A stretch of 64,000 nt of DNA from Acetispira formosa (nom. nud.). Its GTDB lineage: Bacteria; Desulfobacterota; Desulfarculia; Adiutricales; Adiutricaceae. Position 1 is the stretch's first letter; every line of letters begins with the position of its first letter. The notes under the pieces are model-generated. The model did no database searches. It was not told where the DNA came from and saw only the letters and a program-made list of their open reading frames with translations. The stretch covers positions 2,194,001 to 2,258,000 of the forward strand of contig CP026657.1 in the NCBI GenBank assembly GCA_023525915.1. Direction: 5' to 3'. This document shows positions 25,501-40,928 of the stretch, one piece after another. A program made the translations under genes and the position numbers.

Positions 25501-25802
25501 CTGGTACGCAGTCAGTAATAAAATGAAGGAAAAGCGGTTGACCGCCGCCGGGAGAAATGTTTTTGCGAGGGTGAGGTTCCGGGGGTCTTTAGTCACCTCA
25601 CCCTCGCAAAAACATTTCTCCCGGCGGCTGCCTAGTCGGCTTTCTTGCGGCCTGGAAAGCACACATAGCCGAGTGGCAGCCGGAAGCCGGAAGTTTTGTC
25701 CCGGCTCCGTGACTAAAGCCCCCCTTCACCTCGCCGGGACAAAACTTCCGGCTTCCGGCGGGCTAACGCTGTTCCGAAATAACAGCACTGACTATGTACC
25801 AG
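25501..25802 (+). repeat. Repeat family A, full copy A-4 with terminal inverted repeats
   Basis: The 302-bp unit is bounded by CTGGTACGCAGTCAGT (25501) and ACTGACTATGTACCAG (ending 25802), imperfect inverted repeats that define the family ends best. Hairpin 1 has stem GCGAGGGTGAGGT / ACCTCACCCTCGC around TCCGGGGGTCTTTAGTC. Hairpin 2 has GGAAGTTTTGTCCCGG / CCGGGACAAAACTTCC with an altered loop (GTGACTAAAGCCCCCCTTCACCTC). It lies between the rpoC terminator and the tenA start. Confidence 0.88.
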
Positions 25803-25811
25803 ATACCTGTG

Positions 25812-25848
25812 AACGAGATTGGCCGCCTTGGGGGCGGCCAATCTCGTT
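25812..25848 (-). terminator. Terminator hairpin of the rpl-rpo operon
   Basis: AACGAGATTGGCCGCC (25812-25827) pairs perfectly over 16 bp with GGCGGCCAATCTCGTT (25833-25848), with a 5-base loop. It starts 3 bases after the rpoC stop. The exit side on the minus strand lacks a long T run (TTCACAGG), but the stem strength and position support termination. Confidence 0.75.
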
Positions 25849-25851
25849 GTG

Positions 25852-30327
<4,476 letters not shown>

Positions 30328-30488
30328 AATATTTTCCTCTCTGGTGAGGCGCTTCCAACCGGCCGGAACCGGTAAGCGACTTGGGTGGAATTATATATGC
30401 ACACAACCTGAAATGGTGAAACCTGATGAAGAAGCGGGACACTGCCCATCATCCCGCAAAGGGGGGACAGCCCGGCTTGAATCATCGT

Positions 30489-30524
30489 CGATATCATTCG
30501 GACGTCTTCGGCCGAATGATATCG
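30489..30524. other. Perfect hairpin in the rpoB-rpoC spacer
   Basis: CGATATCATTCGG (30489-30501) pairs with CCGAATGATATCG (30512-30524). A second GC hairpin (AAGGGGG / CCCCCTT about 30534-30551) and a G-rich stretch follow toward rpoB. They lie within the 261-base rpoB-rpoC spacer on the operon transcript. A partial attenuator, processing site or inserted repeat are all possible. Confidence 0.55.
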
Positions 30525-30588
30525 ATGGGGGTCAAGGGGGCTGTGCCCCCTTGCGGGGTGGAGGGGCAGAGCCCCCCTCTTCTCTTCA

Positions 30589-33500
30589 TCAGTTTTCCAC
30601 CATTTCCGGTTCGGGCGTTTGGACGGCCTGCGGCGTGGGGACGCTCATGATTTCGGCCAAAGGCTCCGGCAGAGCCTTGATGTTGGCCTCTTCGATGCTC
30701 ATCACTTCCGGCTCGTCGCCTTCCATGTCCACATCTAACCCGAGGGACTGGAGTTCCTTGACCAAAACGTTGAAGCTCTCCGGCAAACCCGCTTCCAGTA
30801 TGTTGTCGCCCTTGACGATCTTTTCATACATGCGGGTACGCCCGGCCACGTCGTCGCTCTTGACGGTGAGGAATTCCTGGAGGCTGTAGGCCGCGCCGTA
30901 GGCCTCCATGGCCCACACTTCCATTTCACCCAAACGCTGGCCGCCGAACTGGGCCTTGCCGCCCAAGGGCTGCTGGGTGACCAGTGAATAGGGGCCGATG
31001 GAACGGGCATGGATTTTGTCGTCAACCAAATGGTGAAGTTTGAGCATATACATAATGCCCACGGTGACTTCATTTTCGAAATATTCACCGGTGCGGCCGT
31101 CACGCAGCTTGGTCTGGCCGATGTCCGGCAGACCCGCTTCTTCCAGAATGGCCTTGATTTCATATTCTTCCGCGCCGTCAAAAACGGGCGTAGCCACATG
31201 GAGGCCCTTAGTCGAGAGGCTGGCCAGTTCGAACAGTTCTTCGTCGGTCAGTCCTTCGGACCATTTATTGTAATCGCGCTCGCCCAGAATGCTTTTCAGC
31301 TTCTGGCGCACGCCCTCGCGGTTGGCCGTATCCACCAGGTGGGCAATCTGCTTGCCCAGTTCGCGGCTGGCCCAGCCCAGGTGGGTTTCCATAATCTGGC
31401 CCACGTTCATACGGCTGGGGACGCCCAGGGGGTTCAGGACCAGATCGACCGGAGTGCCGTCTTCAAAGAAGGGCATATCCTCTTCCGGCAGAATCCGGGA
31501 GACGACACCCTTGTTGCCGTGGCGGCCGGCCATTTTGTCGCCCACGGAGAGTTTCCTCTTCATGGCCACATAGACCTTGACCATCTTGATGACGCCCGGA
31601 GGCATCTCGTCGCCCTTTTTGAGCTTGGCCACCCTCTTTTCGAAAACCAGGCGGATGAACTCAACCTGCTCTTCGTAATAGTTGACCACTTTGGTGATCT
31701 CTTCCAGAATGGCCCCGGCCTTGTCTTCGACCAGTTGGACCCCGGCCCAGGCCGAGGGGGCAATCTGCTCGACATCGTCGGCCGTGATCACATCCTTCTT
31801 CTTCAGAACGGGCGTGTTCTTGCGGCCGTCGGTGACCTGGGAATTCAGGGAGTTGCCGACCAGGTACTCAGCCAGACGCTTCTGGGTGTTCTTGGTGATG
31901 ATATGGATTTCGTCCTCCTGATCCTTCATCAGGCGGGCGATTTCGTCGTTCTCAATCTGCTGGCTGCGCTCATCCTTGTCCACGCCTTTGCGATAGAAGA
32001 CGCGGGCGTCGATGACCGTGCCCTCCACGCCCGGCGGCACGCGGAGCGAGGTATCTTTAACGTCGGAAGCCTTTTCACCAAAAATGGCCCGAAGGAGCTT
32101 TTCTTCCGGGGAAAGCTGGGTTTCGCCCTTGGGGGTGATCTTGCCGACCAGGATGTTGCCCGGCTTCACTTCCGCGCCGATGCGGATAATGCCCGCGCCG
32201 TCGAGGTTGGCCAGGGAGTCTTCGCCCAGGTTGGGGATATCGCGGGTGATTTCCTCCGGCCCCAATTTGGTGTCGCGGGCCACGGTTTCGAATTCTTCGA
32301 TGTGGACCGAAGTGAAGACGTCCTCTTTGACCAGACGCTCGGAGACCAGGATGGAGTCTTCGAAGTTATAGCCGCCCCAGGTCATGAAAGCGACCATGAC
32401 GTTACGGCCCAAGGCCAGTTCGCCCATTTCAGTGGCCGGGCCGTCGGCGATGATCTGGCCCTTTTTGACCAGGTCGCCGGGCTTGGCAATGGGGCGCTGA
32501 TTGAAGCAGGTGCTCTGGTTGGTGCGGTGAAATTTATTCAGTTTATAAATGTTCACCCACTGGCCGGAGGCGTCGGCTTCCGCGTCGGTATAGCGGACCA
32601 CGATACGCGAAGCGTCCGCGTCCTCAACCACGCCGTCATATTTGGCCACAACGGTAACCCCGGAATCGCGGGCCACCACCGATTCAATGCCCGTCCCGAC
32701 CAGGGGGGCGTCGGTGCGGAGAAGCGGCACGGCCTGGCGCTGCATGTTCGAACCCATCAGGGCGCGGTTGGCGTCGTCGTGTTCCAGGAAGGGGACCAGG
32801 GAGGCGGCCACCGAAACCAGCTGGTTCGGGGAGACGTCCATCAGGCGCACTTCATCTTTGGGCACCAGCATGAATTCGCCGTCCACATGGCAGGGCACCT
32901 GCTCGGCCACGATGAAGCCGTTAGCCTCCAATTCAACGTTGGCCTGGGCCACCGGCAGCCCCTTCTCCTCCAAAGCGGTCAGGTAACGCACCTCATCGGT
33001 GGCCACGCCGTCCACCACCTTGCGGTAGGGCGTCTCAATGAAACCATAGTCATTGACCCGGGCGTAGGTGGAGAGTGATACAATCAGACCGATGTTCGGG
33101 CCTTCCGGCGTTTCAATGGGGCAGATACGGCCATAGTGGGTCGGGTGAACGTCGCGGACTTCAAAACCGGCCCGGTCACGGGTCAGACCGCCTGGGCCGA
33201 GAGCTGAGAGGCGGCGCTTGTGGGTGATTTCCGACAAGGGGTTGTTCTGATCCATAAACTGGCTGAGCTGGGAGGTGCCAAAGAATTCCTTGACCACGGC
33301 CGAGACCGGCTTGGAGTTGATCAGGTCGTGGGGCATGAGGGTGTCCACTTCCTGGAGGCTCATGCGTTCCTTAATGGCCCGCTCCATGCGCACCAGACCG
33401 ACGCGATACTGGTTTTCCAACAGTTCGCCCACGGCCCGCACCCGGCGGTTGCCCAGATGGTCGATGTCGTCCACTTCGCTGGTGGGGTCGTCCTTCAGGG

Positions 33501-34845
33501 CCACCAGTTCCTTGACGGCGGCGATTATGTCTATGGGGCGCAGCACCTGCACCGAGAGGTCGGCGGCCGCGTCGTTGTTGCTGTCCGGCCCGAACAGGCG
33601 AAGGTTCAGTTTCAGGCGGCCGACCGGTGAAAGATCGTAATGCTCGGCGTTGAAAAACAGATTGTCGAAAAAGGTCTGGGCCACTTCCGGGGTCGGCGGG
33701 GTGGAGGGACGAATCTTGCGATAAATCTCCAGAATCGCCTCCTGGGTGGTCTCAACCTTATCCAGGGCCAGGGTGTCGCGGAAAGAGGAGCTGATGTTGG
33801 CATTATCAATGAACAACAGCGGCAATTCCGAGATACCGGCGGCGGTGATGGCCTCATAAGCCTCTTCAGTGAAGGGCTCGTTCAGGCCGATGATGATTTC
33901 GCCGGTTTCCGGGTTGATGATGTCGCGGGCCGCGTAACGGCCATAGAAATCGTCAATGTCGGCCTCGGTCTCGCGGATGCCCAGATCAGACAAACGTTTG
34001 GCCGCCAGCTTCGATATCTTTTTGCCCTTGCGGACCAACACTTTGCCGCTTTCCGGGTCGGTGATCTCGGCCTGAACCTTCTGGCCGATCAGGAGCGTGG
34101 GCGCGACATTGCGGATGACCTTGCCGTCCACAAAGCGCAGAACATCTTTTTCATAGAAATAATCCAGAAGATCCTGGGCGGTGTAGCCCAGAGCCTTCAA
34201 AAGCAAAGTCACCGGGAATTTACGGCGGCGGTCGATGCGGACATAGATGATGTCCTTGGGGTCCATTTCCAAATCGAGCCAGGAGCCGCGCATGGGAATG
34301 ATGCGGGCCGAATACAAAACCTTGCCGGAGGAATGGGTCTTGCCCTTGTCATGATCAAAAAAGATGCCCGGCGAACGGTGGAGCTGCGAAACAATGACGC
34401 GCTCGGTGCCGTTGATGATGAAAGTGCCCTGGCTGGTCATCAGGGGGAGCGTCCCGAAATAGATTTCCTGTTCCTTGACGCCGCCGCGAATGGTCTTCGC
34501 GCCGGTTTCCTTATCCTGGTCATAGACTTCCAAAGCCACCCGGATTTTCAGGGGGGCTTCAAAGGTCATGCCTTTGGCCAGGCATTCATCCACTTCATAC
34601 TTCACTTCATCGAAGCTGTAGGAAATGAATTCCAGATTGGCCAGGCCGGAAAAGTCGCGGATCGGAAAAACGCTCTTGAAGACGGCCTGGAGGCCCTGAT
34701 TGGCTCTCTGGTCGGCCGGAACGTCTTTCTGCAGGAAACGCTCATAAGAGCAGCGCTGCATTTCGATCAGGTTGGGCATATCCGTAACTTGTTCGGTCTT
34801 GCCGAAGTTTTTACGGATACGGAGGTTACTGTGGTTGCTGGGCAT
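30589..34845 (-). CDS. rpoB: RNA polymerase beta subunit
   Basis: This 1418-residue subunit is complete. It starts [18 protein letters not shown]. Fork and rifampicin-region motifs ([21 protein letters not shown] near residue 535, and [20 protein letters not shown]) are intact. The switch/C-terminal motif [17 protein letters not shown] near 1105 and [18 protein letters not shown] near 1297 are also present. The Gln, Asp, His and Ser of the rifampicin pocket look wild-type. It lies 576 bases after rplL, with an attenuator-like hairpin between. Confidence 0.98.
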   Translation of the reverse strand: MPSNHSNLRIRKNFGKTEQVTDMPNLIEMQRCSYERFLQKDVPADQRANQGLQAVFKSVFPIRDFSGLANLEFISYSFDEVKYEVDECLAKGMTFEAPLKIRVALEVYDQDKETGAKTIRGGVKEQEIYFGTLPLMTSQGTFIINGTERVIVSQLHRSPGIFFDHDKGKTHSSGKVLYSARIIPMRGSWLDLEMDPKDIIYVRIDRRRKFPVTLLLKALGYTAQDLLDYFYEKDVLRFVDGKVIRNVAPTLLIGQKVQAEITDPESGKVLVRKGKKISKLAAKRLSDLGIRETEADIDDFYGRYAARDIINPETGEIIIGLNEPFTEEAYEAITAAGISELPLLFIDNANISSSFRDTLALDKVETTQEAILEIYRKIRPSTPPTPEVAQTFFDNLFFNAEHYDLSPVGRLKLNLRLFGPDSNNDAAADLSVQVLRPIDIIAAVKELVALKDDPTSEVDDIDHLGNRRVRAVGELLENQYRVGLVRMERAIKERMSLQEVDTLMPHDLINSKPVSAVVKEFFGTSQLSQFMDQNNPLSEITHKRRLSALGPGGLTRDRAGFEVRDVHPTHYGRICPIETPEGPNIGLIVSLSTYARVNDYGFIETPYRKVVDGVATDEVRYLTALEEKGLPVAQANVELEANGFIVAEQVPCHVDGEFMLVPKDEVRLMDVSPNQLVSVAASLVPFLEHDDANRALMGSNMQRQAVPLLRTDAPLVGTGIESVVARDSGVTVVAKYDGVVEDADASRIVVRYTDAEADASGQWVNIYKLNKFHRTNQSTCFNQRPIAKPGDLVKKGQIIADGPATEMGELALGRNVMVAFMTWGGYNFEDSILVSERLVKEDVFTSVHIEEFETVARDTKLGPEEITRDIPNLGEDSLANLDGAGIIRIGAEVKPGNILVGKITPKGETQLSPEEKLLRAIFGEKASDVKDTSLRVPPGVEGTVIDARVFYRKGVDKDERSQQIENDEIARLMKDQEDEIHIITKNTQKRLAEYLVGNSLNSQVTDGRKNTPVLKKKDVITADDVEQIAPSAWAGVQLVEDKAGAILEEITKVVNYYEEQVEFIRLVFEKRVAKLKKGDEMPPGVIKMVKVYVAMKRKLSVGDKMAGRHGNKGVVSRILPEEDMPFFEDGTPVDLVLNPLGVPSRMNVGQIMETHLGWASRELGKQIAHLVDTANREGVRQKLKSILGERDYNKWSEGLTDEELFELASLSTKGLHVATPVFDGAEEYEIKAILEEAGLPDIGQTKLRDGRTGEYFENEVTVGIMYMLKLHHLVDDKIHARSIGPYSLVTQQPLGGKAQFGGQRLGEMEVWAMEAYGAAYSLQEFLTVKSDDVAGRTRMYEKIVKGDNILEAGLPESFNVLVKELQSLGLDVDMEGDEPEVMSIEEANIKALPEPLAEIMSVPTPQAVQTPEPEMVEN

Positions 34846-35421
34846 ATAATCTTCCTCCTGCCGGTGGGCCGCCGGTTAAAATACGGCGGCACGAGGGAAT
34901 TGATGCGAGTGGGGGTTATCCCCCTTATATATACAAACGGCCGACGAATGAATCGGAGACAAATTTGCCATTCTGAATTTTTAACAGGCACGCAACCAAC
35001 ATAACCTGAACAGGCATTGGAAGCGTGTGCGCTGGTGTTCCGTACACAACCAGGCGCTTTCAGCGCGAAACCTTCTCCATCAGATATTCACCCGTGGAAC
35101 CGGGAGTTCATCAACCCAAAACGGAACGGGCCCGGCATGAGATCACACCAGGCAATTTTTTAAAATTCCCTATTAGGGCATATGATTCAATTTATCGGAA
35201 TCTTCAACTTCTGGTAAAAAAACCCCGGTTAGAGAGACCACCAATCGGGCCGGGGCAAGTTGGCGAAGCTTTTAACGATGATTCCGCGGTCAATCAAGCA
35301 ACCCGCCACGGGCCAGTTGAGGAGAGCGGTCGTCAAAAGACGTATCAGGTTAGAGAAAAAGAAAGGTTTGCCGCCCGGCGGGACCGGGCGGCCAGAATCG
35401 AAGCCTTGCGGCCAGGGGGAA
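34846..35421 (-). other. rplL-rpoB intergenic region
   Basis: This 576-base spacer in the operon contains no convincing gene on either strand. Near rplL it holds an attenuator-like hairpin (annotated separately). The rest shows no recognised repeat family. A secondary rpoB promoter may lie here, but none could be fixed. Confidence 0.4.
35350..35391 (-). terminator. Attenuator-like hairpin between rplL and rpoB
   Basis: The stem CCGCCCGG / CCGGGCGG with flanking pairs (35371-35391) is followed on the minus strand by CAAACCTTTCTTTTTCTC. It starts about 30 bases after the rplL stop. A partial terminator at this position is known in E. coli, where it lowers rpoBC relative to ribosomal protein genes. 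Confidence 0.6.
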
Positions 35422-35802
35422 TTATTTCAGTTCCACCTTGGCGCCGGCGCCTTCGAGCTGCTTTTTGATCTTCTCGGCATCTTCCTTGGAAACGCCTTCT
35501 TTGACGTTCTGGGGGGCGCCTTCGACCAGGTCTTTAGCTTCTTTGAGGCCCAGGCCGGTGATGGCGCGGACTTCTTTGATGACGTTGATTTTCTGAGCGC
35601 CCGCGTCGGCCAGGACGACCGTGAACTCGGTCTGCTCTTCAGCGGCCGGAGCGGCTTCGCCGGCCGGCATCATGGCCATGGCGGCCACGGGGGCGGCGGC
35701 GGACACACCAAAGGTCTCTTCCAGATCCTTGATGAGCTCGCTCAGTTCGATAACGGACATATTCTTCAGAAATTCAATAACGTCAGCCTTGGAAATGCTC
35801 AT
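35422..35802 (-). CDS. rplL: Ribosomal protein L7/L12
   Basis: This 126-residue acidic protein has the N-terminal dimerisation helix ([20 protein letters not shown]), an Ala/Met/Gly/Pro hinge (about residues 36-58) and the globular C-terminal domain with [20 protein letters not shown], the elongation-factor contact. It forms the L7/L12 stalk on L10. It follows rplJ by 168 bases. Confidence 0.97.
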   Translation of the reverse strand: MSISKADVIEFLKNMSVIELSELIKDLEETFGVSAAAPVAAMAMMPAGEAAPAAEEQTEFTVVLADAGAQKINVIKEVRAITGLGLKEAKDLVEGAPQNVKEGVSKEDAEKIKKQLEGAGAKVELK

Positions 35803-35970
35803 GATAAATATCCTTTCAATTGCGGCCGGGCCGCTTTAGTTTTAAAAAAAGAGGGTGTCAGGCAAAGAATGCCAGAAACTTATCTTGTGCTTTAGTCGGC
35901 AAGCGAATTTAGATATTTAAAGCGTTGCCTTACATATGGAGCACTTGAAAGTTAGTACCCAGTTAAAAAA

Positions 35971-36492
35971 TTAAGCGGCTTCTTTCTGGTCGCGAATAGC
36001 GGACAGAGCATAGACCAGCTTCTGCGGAATGGCGTTCAGAACGCGGACCATATTGGTGGGCACGGCGTTCATGGTGCCAAGCAAGGTGGACAGCATAACT
36101 TCGCGGCTCGGCAGGCTGGCCAGCGCCTTAATTTGCGCCGGGTTGATAACCTTTTCGCCCAGGGTGCCGCCCTTGATGATGAATTTGTCATTAGTTTTGG
36201 CAAATTCCTGAAGGGCTTTGGCCAGAGCGGCCGCGTCGCCGTAGGTGAAGCCAAGGGCGTTGTTGCCGACCATCATGTCGGACAGCTGTTCCGCCGGGGT
36301 CCCTTTGGCGGCGAGCTTGACCAGGGTGTTTTTGGCCACCTGGTATTCGGCTCCGGCTTCGCGCAGTTTCACGCGGAGTCCGCTCATGGTTTCCATGGGA
36401 ATGCCCTTGAAGTCGGTGACGAAAACGGCCCCGGCCTCTTTGAGGTGCTTGGACAGATCGGCCACGACTTGTTCTTTTTTGTTGCGATCCAT
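35971..36492 (-). CDS. rplJ: Ribosomal protein L10
   Basis: This 173-residue protein starts MDRNKKEQVVADLSKHLKEA and includes the rRNA-binding domain with AEYQVAKNTLVKLA (about residues 49-62). The C-terminal helix binds L7/L12 dimers. L10 with L7/L12 usually represses its own mRNA through the leader, and the 333-base gap upstream is long enough to hold one. A strong AAGGAGGAAAAG site precedes the ATG. Confidence 0.97.
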   Translation of the reverse strand: MDRNKKEQVVADLSKHLKEAGAVFVTDFKGIPMETMSGLRVKLREAGAEYQVAKNTLVKLAAKGTPAEQLSDMMVGNNALGFTYGDAAALAKALQEFAKTNDKFIIKGGTLGEKVINPAQIKALASLPSREVMLSTLLGTMNAVPTNMVRVLNAIPQKLVYALSAIRDQKEAA

Positions 36493-36825
36493 TACTTTTC
36501 CTCCTTTCTTAAGGCTGATAACCGGCCAAAGGCCAGCGTATGTTTTGCCCTAAGAATCGGTGGACGCATAAAGCTGTCTCCACGGCCTCGGCCGGCGGCT
36601 CCCGCCTTTTAGCGCCCCATTATAAATGAGGCGACCGGCTGTCTTCGGGCGGCGCTCAGGCCGCGCGGCCACCGGATGCTTGCGCATCCTCTCCGATGTG
36701 GCTTTGGCGACGTTGAGGTCGGCTCGGCCGGGTCGGTGCTTTAGTGGCAGTGCGGCTGGATCAGCTTGGCTAATCCCGTCATATCAGCGCACGATATGAC
36801 TTTTATTTGGCAGTGGCGCTTAAGA
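36493..36825 (-). promoter_or_regulatory. rplJ leader region (candidate L10 autoregulatory leader)
   Basis: This 333-base spacer between rplA and rplJ contains many inverted GC-rich segments. One is a perfect GTCATATC / GATATGAC hairpin (36778-36785 with 36793-36800) just after the rplA stop. L10-type leaders are known at this spot in many bacteria. The exact kink-turn and terminator parts were not resolved, so the call rests mainly on position. Confidence 0.5.
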
Positions 36826-37539
36826 TTAAGCGGCCAGTTCTTTCAGTTCTTTCACCAGGGCCGGGTCGATCTTGACGCCGGGACCCATAGTGGACGAAAG
36901 GCTGATGCCTTTGATATAGGCGCCCTTGCTGGTGGTCGGCTTCAGGCGCTGAATCACGTCGAAGAAAGCGGCCACGTTCTGGAGCAGTTTTTCAGGGCCG
37001 AAAGAGACCTTGCCCAAGGGGGCGTGGACGATACCGCTTTTTTCAACGCGGAAATCGATCTTGCCCGCTTTCAGTTCCTTGACAGCGGTGGCCACGTCGA
37101 AGGTGACGGTGCCGAGCTTGGCGTTGGGCATAAGGCCGCGGGGGCCGAGGATTTTACCAAGTTTGCCCACTCCGCCCATCATGTCGGGGGTGGCCACGGC
37201 CTTGTCGAAATCCAGGAAACCGCCCTGAACCCTTTCCACCAGATCATCGCCGCCGGCCACATCAGCCCCCGCGTCCATAGCTTCCTTTTCCTTTTCGCCT
37301 TTGGCGAAAACGGCCACGCGAACCACATTGCCGGTGCCGTGGGGCAGGGCGCAGACGCCGCGAACCATCTGATCGGCATGGCGGGGATCGACGCCCAGCT
37401 TCACCGCGATATCCACGGATTCGTCAAATTTGGAATGAGCCAGATCAATAACCAGCTGAGTAGCCTCCTGAAAGGTGTAGCGATTCATGCGGTCGATCTT
37501 GGTCTTGGCCTCAATAACTTTTTTACCTGTTTTGGACAT
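36826..37539 (-). CDS. rplA: Ribosomal protein L1
   Basis: This 237-residue protein carries the L1 features: the N-terminal [39 protein letters not shown] (about residues 38-60) and the signature [16 protein letters not shown] motif, here [18 protein letters not shown] (about 127-144). It binds 23S rRNA at the L1 stalk and commonly represses rplKA translation. It starts 15 bases after rplK. Confidence 0.97.
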   Translation of the reverse strand: MSKTGKKVIEAKTKIDRMNRYTFQEATQLVIDLAHSKFDESVDIAVKLGVDPRHADQMVRGVCALPHGTGNVVRVAVFAKGEKEKEAMDAGADVAGGDDLVERVQGGFLDFDKAVATPDMMGGVGKLGKILGPRGLMPNAKLGTVTFDVATAVKELKAGKIDFRVEKSGIVHAPLGKVSFGPEKLLQNVAAFFDVIQRLKPTTSKGAYIKGISLSSTMGPGVKIDPALVKELKELAA

Positions 37540-37554
37540 ATCTGATTACCCCGC

Positions 37555-37980
37555 TCACTGAACGATTTCAATGCCCATGCTGCGGGCAGTGCCGGCGATG
37601 ATCTTTTTGGCTGAATCAAGATCATGGGCGTTGAGGTCTTCCATCTTCTGCTTGGCAATGGCTTCCAGCTGGGCCTGGGTCACCTGGCCGACGCGAGTAC
37701 GGCCGGGGGTGGCGGAGCCCTTGGGAAGGGTCAGAGCCTGTTTCAAAAGAACCGAAGCCGGGGGAGTCTTGGTGATAAAGGTGAAGGAACGGTCAGAATA
37801 GATGGTGATAACCACCGGGATGATCGTGCCGGTATCCTTCTGGGTGCGGGCATTGAAAGCCTTGCAGAATTCGGCGATATTAACGCCGTGCTGGCCCAGG
37901 GCCGGGCCGACCGGGGGGGAAGGGGTCGCCTGCCCGCCGGTGATCTGCAGCTTTACCAGGCCTGCTACTTTTTTGGCCAT
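37555..37980 (-). CDS. rplK: Ribosomal protein L11
   Basis: This 141-residue protein begins [16 protein letters not shown], followed by the proline-rich binding face [18 protein letters not shown]. It binds the GTPase-associated centre of 23S rRNA. The ATG at 37980 has AGGAG upstream, so the longer frame to 38049 is rejected. It is the first gene of the operon. secE and nusG, which normally precede it, are absent, and a divergent-function transporter gene lies upstream. The methyltransferase for L11 (prmA) is encoded at 54 kb. Confidence 0.97.
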   Translation of the reverse strand: MAKKVAGLVKLQITGGQATPSPPVGPALGQHGVNIAEFCKAFNARTQKDTGTIIPVVITIYSDRSFTFITKTPPASVLLKQALTLPKGSATPGRTRVGQVTQAQLEAIAKQKMEDLNAHDLDSAKKIIAGTARSMGIEIVQ

Positions 37981-38162
37981 GTTTTTCTCCTGATATCCGG
38001 GACGCGTACGCCCCTGGTTTCGTGCGGGGACTAGCAAGAACCCCGTCACTTCCGCCTTGCGCGGCGGTGACTCGACCTGTGGCTTTTTGTTAATCCAAAA
38101 ATTTCAACAGGTTGCGGCCATTATTTTTGCTAAGGTCAAATACTCAATCTAGGCAAATTTAG

Positions 38163-38192
38163 AATTTAATCATATGTCAAGCAAAATGTCAA
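38163..38192 (-). promoter_or_regulatory. Promoter of the rplK operon
   Basis: On the minus strand TTGACA (38192-38187) and TAAATT (38168-38163) are 18 bases apart, in an AT-rich stretch that contrasts with the surrounding GC-rich DNA. They lie about 180 bases upstream of rplK. A second TTGACA begins 12 bases after the first, so the start point is not certain. Confidence 0.55.
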
Positions 38193-38254
38193 CATTAAAG
38201 TTAAATCCGTTTTCACTTTCCGGCCAGGCGGCGGGTACGGGGAAACCATCGCAT

Positions 38255-39148
38255 TCAGGCCTTGATTTTACGGCGAAAAGCGGAAAAATCCATTTCCAGA
38301 ATGAACAGGCCAAGAACAATCAGGGCCGCCCCGGCGGCCGATTGGGCGGTCAGGGCATCTTTCCCGATGGTGTAAGCCACCAGACCGGCGAAAACGGTTT
38401 CAAACGAGTTAATCACGCCAACGTGCGAAGCCGTGGTGTATTGCTGGGCCACAGTCTGGACAATATAGGCCAGCCCGGTGCAGATTACTGCCAGAAACAG
38501 AACCGAGCCCCAAATGGCCGGGCTGGAAGGCAGCGCGAAGCGCTCCAGGGTTATCGCCATAAAAAGGCTGATCAGGCCGGTTACGCCCAATTGAAGCACC
38601 CCCAGCTGATAGGCGTCGACATCGCCCGTGCGCACAGCTTTTTCAGTTGTCAGCAGATGCACGGCATAAACCAGGGCGCATATGATGCAGAGAGCGTCGC
38701 CGATCAAGTTGCCGAAATCTATGGTCAGGTTCTCGGTCAGGGTTAAAAGCGCGATGCCGCACACGCACATCAGCGCTACGAAAACAAGCTTTGACTCGGG
38801 CGCCTTTCGATAAATCAGGCTGGACAGAAGCGGAGTGAAAATAACCGTCAGCCCGCAAAGAAAGCTGGCGTTGGCCAGGGTCGTATTTTTGAGTCCGTAA
38901 TTCATTGAAGTATAGAGCAGTGATAGAATAAGGCCAAGAATGAGGCTATACTTTAATGTTGCGCGCGATATTTTTTTCAGGCGACGGATGGAAATGAGGG
39001 CGGCGACAAAAAAAGCTGTCAGAAACCGCCAGGCATTGAGGCTGAACGGCCCCAGATCACCAACTCCGATATCGGCCATCAGAAAGGAAAACCCCCAGCA
39101 GAACACTACTATCAAGAGCATCAGGTCGGCTTTTAACTGCGCTTTCAT
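38255..39148 (-). CDS. EamA-family (drug/metabolite) transporter
   Basis: This 297-residue protein has ten hydrophobic segments arranged as two five-helix EamA repeats. The N-terminal repeat starts LMLLIVVFCWGFSFLMADIG and the second has GDALCIICALVYAVHLLTTEKA. LANASFLCGLTVIFTPLLSSLI fits the helix 3-4 region. EamA proteins export metabolites or amino acids across the inner membrane. The gene is divergent from the HxlR regulator with a 129-base spacer, which suggests it is the regulator's target. Substrate unknown. Confidence 0.85.
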   Translation of the reverse strand: MKAQLKADLMLLIVVFCWGFSFLMADIGVGDLGPFSLNAWRFLTAFFVAALISIRRLKKISRATLKYSLILGLILSLLYTSMNYGLKNTTLANASFLCGLTVIFTPLLSSLIYRKAPESKLVFVALMCVCGIALLTLTENLTIDFGNLIGDALCIICALVYAVHLLTTEKAVRTGDVDAYQLGVLQLGVTGLISLFMAITLERFALPSSPAIWGSVLFLAVICTGLAYIVQTVAQQYTTASHVGVINSFETVFAGLVAYTIGKDALTAQSAAGAALIVLGLFILEMDFSAFRRKIKA

Positions 39149-39277
39149 CCATCACCCGCAAGGCACTTTGTTTTTCTTATTTACTATGCATTTCTTATTG
39201 AATAAACTTAATATGAAACATTCGGAAGGATTATACAAGTACCCATAATTTATTGATTAACTAAGGAGTTACTGAGC

Positions 39278-39610
39278 ATGGCCGATTTTGGTGAAGAATG
39301 CCCCTGCTTGGGCAGTTGCCCTCTGGCCGAGGCCCTTAAGATAATCGGAGGGAAATGGAAGTTCCAGATTATTTGCGCCCTCCACAGTTGCGGGACGACC
39401 AGGTACAATCACTTGAAGCGTAAAATCAAGGGAATATCCGATACAGTTTTGGCCAGTTCACTTCAGGAGCTTGAAAGTGACGGCCTGGTGATAAGGGAGC
39501 AATATATGGAAGTGCCGCCACGGGTTGAATATAGGGTCACAGAAGCCGGAAAAGCCCTGATCCCCATAGCCGACCAACTCGGCGACTGGGTAGGGAGTTT
39601 TAGAAAATAA
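39278..39610 (+). CDS. HxlR-family transcriptional regulator
   Basis: This 110-residue winged-helix protein has the HxlR pattern: CPLAEALKIIGGKWKFQIICAL (near residues 15-36), then RYNHLKRKIKGISDTVLASSLQELESDGLV and a wing with PPRVEYRVTEAG. Its start is cysteine-rich (CPCLGSCP), and a Cys in the first helix is a known redox or electrophile sensor in this family. AAGGAG precedes the ATG. It is divergent from the EamA transporter. Inducer unknown. Confidence 0.88.
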   Translation: MADFGEECPCLGSCPLAEALKIIGGKWKFQIICALHSCGTTRYNHLKRKIKGISDTVLASSLQELESDGLVIREQYMEVPPRVEYRVTEAGKALIPIADQLGDWVGSFRK

Positions 39611-39961
39611 CCATCGAATGCTTATATTTAAAACGGTGAGCGGAATGAGAAAAAAGCCGCAATGGAATTTACGCGTCAGGGCAATCGCTTAAAACGGCAA
39701 AGGTAAAACCCGGCCGGGCGGGCGAAAAAATTTCTGACGTCGCTCGTAATTTTCTCTGATTCCCGGCCGGGTGGCTTCATAAGAGGATTGTGAGTGCGTG
39801 CCCGTCCGGGGAGCAAAATTACGAGCGACTTACAGAAAATTTTTCGCCCGCCCGGCCTGGTCAGTGTCGGTGCTTGGGTGGGGTGACGGTTGGGTCTTTC
39901 TTGCATAAGCTGACCAGGATTAGCAACGGTGTCTGAAGTCAAGCTAAAAGTAAAAAAAGGT

Positions 39962-40915
39962 TTATGATATAGCAAATTGATGTTTTTGAAGGTCCCATGT
40001 CGAATTTGAAATGAGCATGGCCCTCATGACCAATAACAGCTTTCTGACACAGGCAATAACGGCGACCTTATAAGCCTTGCCCTTGGCCCGGAAACCTTCA
40101 TACCACTTTTTTACCACCGGGTTATGAATGAGGCAGGTGCGCATGATGCAATACAAAATGTTGCGCACCTTCTTCCTGCCGCCGCTGATGTGCCGCTGGT
40201 CTCTATATTGCCCGCTGTCGCGGTTGAACGGCGCCACCCCGGCCAGCGCGGCGGCCTGCTTTCGTCCAAGGGTTGGCAGTTCAGGCATTTCCGCTATTAT
40301 TACCGCTGCCGTTATTGGGCCGACTCCAGGAATGCTCCGCAGTATTTCATCGGCCCGCCTGGTCTCTTCGGAAGCAATAACCAATTGCCGAATACCCTTA
40401 TCCAGCTCCAGTATTTGCGATTGCAGCATTTTAATGTTCTGGTCTATGCTGTTTTTCATTGTCGGGCTAGTATTTTCACGATGCCCTTTTTCCATGGTGA
40501 TCATGGTGATGAGCTGCTCCCTTCTAAGAAGGAGTTCCGATATTTGAAGCAGATGCGGGGCTTTGGGCTGGTCGGGCTTAAGTTCGCGTGATTGTGCGAA
40601 ACGTGCTATAATTTCAGCATCGATAGAGTCAGTTTTTCCCAGACGGCCCAAGGACCTGGCGAAATCTCTGATCTGTTTTGGGTTGGCCGCCTTAAGGGGT
40701 ATGCCGGCCTTGAAAAGGGCCTCAGCCAGTTGGTTCTGGTAACCGCCGGTGGCCTCGAAGATGACCATCTCAGGCTGCTCGTGAGCCAGGGACTCAATGA
40801 AAGCATTGATGGCCTGGGGGGTGTTTTTGATGGTTCCCTTGGCAGCCGTGGGCAGCTTGTGGAAATCAAGGGTGTCCTTGGAAACGTCAATGCCGATAAC
40901 AGACTGAAAAGACAT
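39962..40915 (-). CDS. IS110-family transposase (DEDD, bridge-RNA recombinase type)
   Basis: This 317-residue protein has the N-terminal RuvC-like DEDD domain (GIDVSKDTLDFH, about residues 8-19; FEATGGYQ, about 53-60; KTDSIDAEIIARFA, about 94-107). The C-terminal Tnp_20 domain has SIPGVGPITAAVIIAEMPEL, LAGVAPFNRDSG and HISGGRKKVR, whose Ser is the expected nucleophile. The frame appears intact, so the element may be active. The ATG at 40915 is preferred over 40927 because GAGG lies 6 bases upstream of it. Confidence 0.92.
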   Translation of the reverse strand: MSFQSVIGIDVSKDTLDFHKLPTAAKGTIKNTPQAINAFIESLAHEQPEMVIFEATGGYQNQLAEALFKAGIPLKAANPKQIRDFARSLGRLGKTDSIDAEIIARFAQSRELKPDQPKAPHLLQISELLLRREQLITMITMEKGHRENTSPTMKNSIDQNIKMLQSQILELDKGIRQLVIASEETRRADEILRSIPGVGPITAAVIIAEMPELPTLGRKQAAALAGVAPFNRDSGQYRDQRHISGGRKKVRNILYCIMRTCLIHNPVVKKWYEGFRAKGKAYKVAVIACVRKLLLVMRAMLISNSTWDLQKHQFAIS

Positions 40916-40928
40916 GAAAAACCTCATC

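Noticed and set aside
25459..25662. N-terminal extension of TenA through repeat A-4
   Set aside because: The extra 68 residues are repeat DNA read as protein, while a GGAGG site precedes the ATG at 25458.
31009..33078. 689-codon open frame opposite rpoB, and similar ones at 33640-35004 and 29176-30375
   Set aside because: Antisense shadows of rpoB and rpoC with the same composition artefact and no ribosome binding sites.
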